This document shows positions 60,975-64,000 of a stretch of DNA of 64,000 nucleotides, piece after piece (positions within the stretch are counted from its first letter, which is position 1; each line of letters starts with the position of its first letter). The stretch spans positions 1,178,001 to 1,242,000 of the forward strand of contig NZ_JAZAPB010000001.1 of assembly GCF_036321025.1 (NCBI RefSeq), in the 5' to 3' direction. Below the pieces are notes generated by a model. It did no database searches and had not been told where the DNA came from. It saw only the letters and a program-made list of their open reading frames with translations. The stretch is from Alteraurantiacibacter hainanensis (GTDB taxonomy: Bacteria > Pseudomonadota > Alphaproteobacteria > Sphingomonadales > Sphingomonadaceae). The position numbers were made by a program, and so were the translations under genes.

Positions 60975-61697
60975 ATGGCACACGTAGCAGTCGTTACCGG
61001 GGGAACGCGCGGAATCGGGCGCGCCATTTGCGAAGCCCTGCGCGAGGACGGATTCACCGTGGTCGCCAATTATGCCGGCAACGACGAAAAGGCCCGTGCC
61101 TTCAGCGACGAGACCGGCATCCCTACCTACAAGTTCGACGTGGGCGATCACGAAGCCACCATCGCCGCCTGCCAGAAGATCACCGAAGAGGTCGGCCCGA
61201 TCGACGTGGTCGTGAACAACGCTGGCATCACCCGCGACGGCACCCTGCTGAAGATGAGCTACGAAGAGTGGGACGACGTGATGCGCACCAACCTTGGCGG
61301 CTGCTTCAACATGGCCAAGGCGACCTTCGCCGGCATGAAGGATCGCAAGTGGGGCCGCATCATCAACATCGGCTCGATCAACGGCCAGGCCGGTCAGTAC
61401 GGGCAGGTGAACTATGCCGCCGCGAAGAGCGGCATTCACGGTTTCACCAAGGCGCTGGCGCAGGAAGGTGCGCGCTACGGCATCACCGTGAATGCGATCG
61501 CGCCGGGCTATATCGATACCGACATGGTGGCCGCGGTGCCCGAAAACGTGCTGGAGAAGATCGTCGCCAAGATCCCGGTCGGCCGCCTGGGCCAGGCGAG
61601 CGAGATCGCCCGCGGCGTCAGCTTCCTGGCCAGCGAGCAGGGGGCCTTCATCACCGGCTCCACGCTGTCGATCAACGGCGGCCAGCACATGTACTGA
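60975..61697 (+). CDS. phaB: Acetoacetyl-CoA reductase
   Basis: 240 residues of the short-chain dehydrogenase family. The NADP motif is TGGTRGIG; catalytic Ser is in NIGSINGQAG and Tyr/Lys in YGQVNYAAAKSG. GSINGQAGQYGQ distinguishes PhaB from FabG. It supplies (R)-3-hydroxybutyryl-CoA for polyhydroxybutyrate. phaZ is at 34611, and phaC is not in the window. Confidence 0.94.
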   Translation: MAHVAVVTGGTRGIGRAICEALREDGFTVVANYAGNDEKARAFSDETGIPTYKFDVGDHEATIAACQKITEEVGPIDVVVNNAGITRDGTLLKMSYEEWDDVMRTNLGGCFNMAKATFAGMKDRKWGRIINIGSINGQAGQYGQVNYAAAKSGIHGFTKALAQEGARYGITVNAIAPGYIDTDMVAAVPENVLEKIVAKIPVGRLGQASEIARGVSFLASEQGAFITGSTLSINGGQHMY

Positions 61698-61700
61698 CGG

Positions 61701-61736
61701 CCATGCGGGGACGTCCGGTGGACGCCCCCGTCATGG
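61701..61736. terminator. Imperfect hairpin between convergent phaB and the HTH/DUF4019 gene
   Basis: CCATG, GGGG and CGTCC pair with GGACG, CCCC and CATGG around a 3-base loop, with small bulges. It lies between two convergent stops. No T-run is present. Confidence 0.45.
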
Positions 61737-61740
61737 AATG

Positions 61741-62493
61741 TCAGTCGATGAGGTAGGCGACCACTCTCAGCGACCCGCCTTCGCGCTCCAGCGTAACCGT
61801 TTCCGTGACCCCCGCGCGCTCGGCGAAATCGGTGCGAAAGCGCACCACGGTGTATCCCGCGGGCGGCGCGGGCAGATTCTGGAACGCAATCGCCTCGCGG
61901 CTGGTGACGGTGCCCAGCGGCACGCGCGCTTGTATCGAAGCGTCTTCCCACACCTGCTGCGAGTTCAATCGGCGGAATGCGGTGCCGGTGGCCTCGTAGC
62001 TCGCCTGCCAGTCGCTGGCGTCGGTAAGGGCCAGCCAATCGCGCGCAGCGTCTTCCGCCTCGGCATCGGTTGCGGCAACGGAGGCAGTCCGGGCGTCGTC
62101 CGGTCCTGCCTGGGGAACAGGCATCGTGGGCGAAAGGGCGAGAAGGGCGAGAACTAGGGACATGAAGATGGCTCCTGCGACGATCCAGGCGGGGGCGATC
62201 CCTGCCTTTGCGGAAGGCATCCTTGCCGCGCCGGAGCCGCGCGCGGCTTCCCCCAATTGCTTGTGACCAAGGAATTCGGGGGTCGCGCTCCCTTCCTCCT
62301 CTTCCAGCAGGAGCCGCGCGGCTTCCTTGCTGCTCGTCACGGACAGCTTGCGCCGTGCGCTGCGCAGCCTTTCGTTGACGGTGTGGACCGATAGCTCCAG
62401 TTCGCGCGCCATCGACTTTGCGTCGTGACCACCCAGGATCAGCCGCAGCGTATCCTTTTCCTTTTCCGTCAGTGCGTCGTAGCCGTGCGACAT
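61741..62493 (-). CDS. LuxR-type HTH membrane protein with periplasmic DUF4019 domain
   Basis: 250 residues. An N-terminal LuxR/GerE helix-turn-helix (about 5-62: LTEKEKDTLRLILGG, VHTVNERLRSARRKL) faces the cytoplasm. One membrane helix (about 99-121) leads to a periplasmic domain (about 145-250) matching DUF4019. This makes a one-component membrane regulator that could read an envelope signal directly. Targets are unknown. Confidence 0.88.
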   Translation of the reverse strand: MSHGYDALTEKEKDTLRLILGGHDAKSMARELELSVHTVNERLRSARRKLSVTSSKEAARLLLEEEEGSATPEFLGHKQLGEAARGSGAARMPSAKAGIAPAWIVAGAIFMSLVLALLALSPTMPVPQAGPDDARTASVAATDAEAEDAARDWLALTDASDWQASYEATGTAFRRLNSQQVWEDASIQARVPLGTVTSREAIAFQNLPAPPAGYTVVRFRTDFAERAGVTETVTLEREGGSLRVVAYLID

Positions 62494-62579
62494 GGCCTCG
62501 GCCTAGTCCCTGCCCGCGCGGCCAGCCACCCCAAAAAATTCGTAGGGCCGGACGTCTCGCCCGCCTAGGGTAGCGGGCG

Positions 62580-62825
62580 ATGGATACGCCTTACCACCCT
62601 CCCGTGAAACGCTCGGTCGAGATTGCCGGCCACAAGACCTCGATCAGCCTCGAGCCGCTGTTCTGGGACATGTTGCACGCGGTGGCGGCGCGCGAACGGC
62701 TGCCGGTCAATGCCGTCGTCGCGCGGATTGATGCCGAACGTATCGAGGCCGAGCATGCGCCCGGCCTCGCGACTGCCATCAGGTTGTGGCTGGTGGCCGA
62801 CCTTCGCCGGCGCTTCGATCAGTAG
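62580..62825 (+). CDS. Ribbon-helix-helix protein (RHH_4)
   Basis: 81 residues. KRSVEIAGHKTSISLEPLF followed by two helices matches the RHH_4 family, small DNA-binding or adaptor proteins common in alphaproteobacteria. Overlaps the convergent gene downstream by 7 bp. Target unknown. Confidence 0.82.
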   Translation: MDTPYHPPVKRSVEIAGHKTSISLEPLFWDMLHAVAARERLPVNAVVARIDAERIEAEHAPGLATAIRLWLVADLRRRFDQ

Positions 62826-63064
62826 TTCGCCGGGGGATCGCTGGCGGGGAAGCTTTCGTCCATTTCCTCGTCCACCTCGTCCCAGGTGTCCTTCTTCGGC
62901 TTGTCGGCCATCGCGGACGGGCCGGCATCGCGAATCTGCTGATAGTTGGACCCACCCGCCTGGTTGGCGGCAAAGGCCTCGTTCTTGTCGTTGCGCATGT
63001 TGCGATCGTAATAGCGGTACCCGGCATATCCCAGGGCACCCAGTGCTGCGAGTTTGAGAAGCAT
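62819..63064 (-). CDS. Small membrane-anchored conserved protein
   Basis: 81 residues. An N-terminal hydrophobic stretch (about 2-16) is followed by a polar tail ending WDEVDEEMDESFPASDPPANY, a DESFPASDPP motif seen in many small alphaproteobacterial proteins. Function unknown. Convergent with the RHH gene and divergent from galU. Confidence 0.78.
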   Translation of the reverse strand: MLLKLAALGALGYAGYRYYDRNMRNDKNEAFAANQAGGSNYQQIRDAGPSAMADKPKKDTWDEVDEEMDESFPASDPPANY

Positions 63065-63207
63065 TGGCTGTCTCCTTTCCTTGACCCTGCAACGCACGGG
63101 GTCGCTGAAAGTTCTGGCGAAAAGCGCAGCGCAAATTCGTCACCACATAGGTTTATGCCTGCCGCAATGCGGTTGACCCTGCGGGCAGCGCGTTCCAAAC
63201 GTCTGGC

Positions 63208-64000
63208 ATGACCACTCGCAAACCTATCCGCAAGGCCGTGTTCCCCGTCGCCGGACTGGGCACCCGCTTCCTCCCCGCCACCAAGGCCATTCCCAAGGAA
63301 CTGCTGCCGATCGTGGACCGCCCCTTGATCCAGTACGCGGTGGACGAGGCGCGCGAGGCGGGGATCGAGCAGATGATCTTCGTCACCGGTCGCGGCAAGA
63401 CCGCCATCGTCGAGCATTTCGACGTCGCCTACGAACTCGAGACGACCATGCAGGAGCGGGGCAAGGACCTCAGCGTCCTAGATTCCAGCCGCTTCACGCC
63501 GGGCGACATCATCACCGTGCGCCAGCAGGTGCCGCTTGGCCTTGGCCACGCCATCTGGTGCGCCCGCGCCATCGTGGGGGACGAGCCGTTCGCCATCCTG
63601 CTGCCCGACGAGATGATGGTGGGCGAACCGGGATGCATGGCGCAGATGGTGAAGGCCTACAACGAAGTGGGCGGCAACCTGATCTCGGTTCTCGAAGTGC
63701 CTCACGAGGACGTATCCAGCTATGGCGTCATCGATCCGGGCGAGGAAAACGGTGCGCTTACCGAGGTGCGCGGACTGGTGGAGAAGCCGCCGGTCGACGA
63801 AGCGCCGTCGAACAAGATCGTTTCCGGCCGCTACATCCTCCAGCCCGAGGTCATGCGCACGCTTGAGGACCAGGGAAAGGGCGCTGGCGGGGAAATCCAG
63901 CTGACCGACGCCATGGCAAGGATGATCGGTACGCAGCCCTTCAACGCCGTGACCTTCGAGGGACGCCGTTACGACTGCGGCAGCAAGCTCGGGTTCGTGG
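63208..64000 (+). CDS. galU: UTP-glucose-1-phosphate uridylyltransferase, 5' part
   Basis: The first 264 residues. AVFPVAGLGTRFLPATKA is the nucleotide-binding motif, KELLPIVDRP follows, and VEKPP and GRYIL mark the sugar-phosphate site. It makes UDP-glucose for polysaccharides and lipid glycans. The gene runs off the window end with an open frame. Confidence 0.96.
   Translation, partial: MTTRKPIRKAVFPVAGLGTRFLPATKAIPKELLPIVDRPLIQYAVDEAREAGIEQMIFVTGRGKTAIVEHFDVAYELETTMQERGKDLSVLDSSRFTPGDIITVRQQVPLGLGHAIWCARAIVGDEPFAILLPDEMMVGEPGCMAQMVKAYNEVGGNLISVLEVPHEDVSSYGVIDPGEENGALTEVRGLVEKPPVDEAPSNKIVSGRYILQPEVMRTLEDQGKGAGGEIQLTDAMARMIGTQPFNAVTFEGRRYDCGSKLGFV

Overview
This is a GC-rich (roughly two-thirds G+C by eye), densely packed chromosomal window from an alphaproteobacterium, most likely order Sphingomonadales, family Erythrobacteraceae. 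The assignment rests on gene content and neighbourhoods: an exosortase-A-associated O-ligase and glycosyltransferase, a LuxR-type HTH/DUF4019 membrane protein, an RHH_4 protein, a secreted MetX-like hydrolase, a long-form RibA, and the order DUF3576-leuS-lptE-holA. No database search was run, so the family-level placement is inference. No tRNA, rRNA, CRISPR, prophage or insertion sequence was recognised. The window begins inside an SGNH hydrolase gene and ends inside galU.

Layout. 1-9.5 kb: two secreted hydrolases, alanine dehydrogenase, a membrane GGDEF protein, a thioesterase, two peptidases (S9A oligopeptidase, aminopeptidase P) and a cupin. 9.5-12.4 kb: an operon of EF-hand protein, OmpR-type regulator and sensor kinase, preceded by a cluster of GCGACA half-sites. 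12.4-19.2 kb: HerA-like ATPase, fused PabBC, class-I aminotransferase, RluA-type pseudouridine synthase, ArfB, L33 and a LolA-like carrier; a REPIN-like inverted repeat lies before the pseudouridine synthase gene. 19.2-27 kb: a possible small RNA with a textbook terminator, exonuclease III, RibA, GNAT, a DksA-like zinc finger with phosphatidylserine decarboxylase, a beta-helix protein, a flavin monooxygenase-like protein and RecQ. 27-34.4 kb: phenylalanine hydroxylase flanked by three short acidic lipoproteins, a GlsB-type membrane protein, UppP, an M13 peptidase and an ABC exporter. 34.4-41.3 kb: PHA depolymerase and a surface-polysaccharide block (acyltransferase, exosortase-A-associated ligase, an unannotated 51-residue protein and a glycosyltransferase), then an acidic membrane protein. 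41.5-47.7 kb: glutamate synthase gltBD. 47.7-53.8 kb: short proteins, uracil-DNA glycosylase, a second ABC exporter, an RNase D-like exonuclease, lptC and lptA. 53.6-55 kb: a broken polysaccharide sugar-transferase gene joined out of frame to a remnant that looks like the end of an O-antigen ligase. 55-60 kb: DUF3576-leuS-lptE-holA. 60-64 kb: an outer-membrane-like protein, acetoacetyl-CoA reductase, an HTH/DUF4019 regulator, two short proteins and the start of galU.

Themes. Envelope biogenesis (LolA-like, LptA/C/E, Psd, UppP, exosortase-A-linked polysaccharide genes, GalU), polyhydroxyalkanoate turnover (phaZ, phaB) and nitrogen/amino-acid metabolism (ald, gltBD, phhA, aminotransferase, pabBC) recur. 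Most genes are packed with 4-bp ATGA/GTGA overlaps, so translational coupling is common. The most unusual structure is the apparent deletion scar at about 53,850, in a locus where lptB is also missing from its usual place after lptA.
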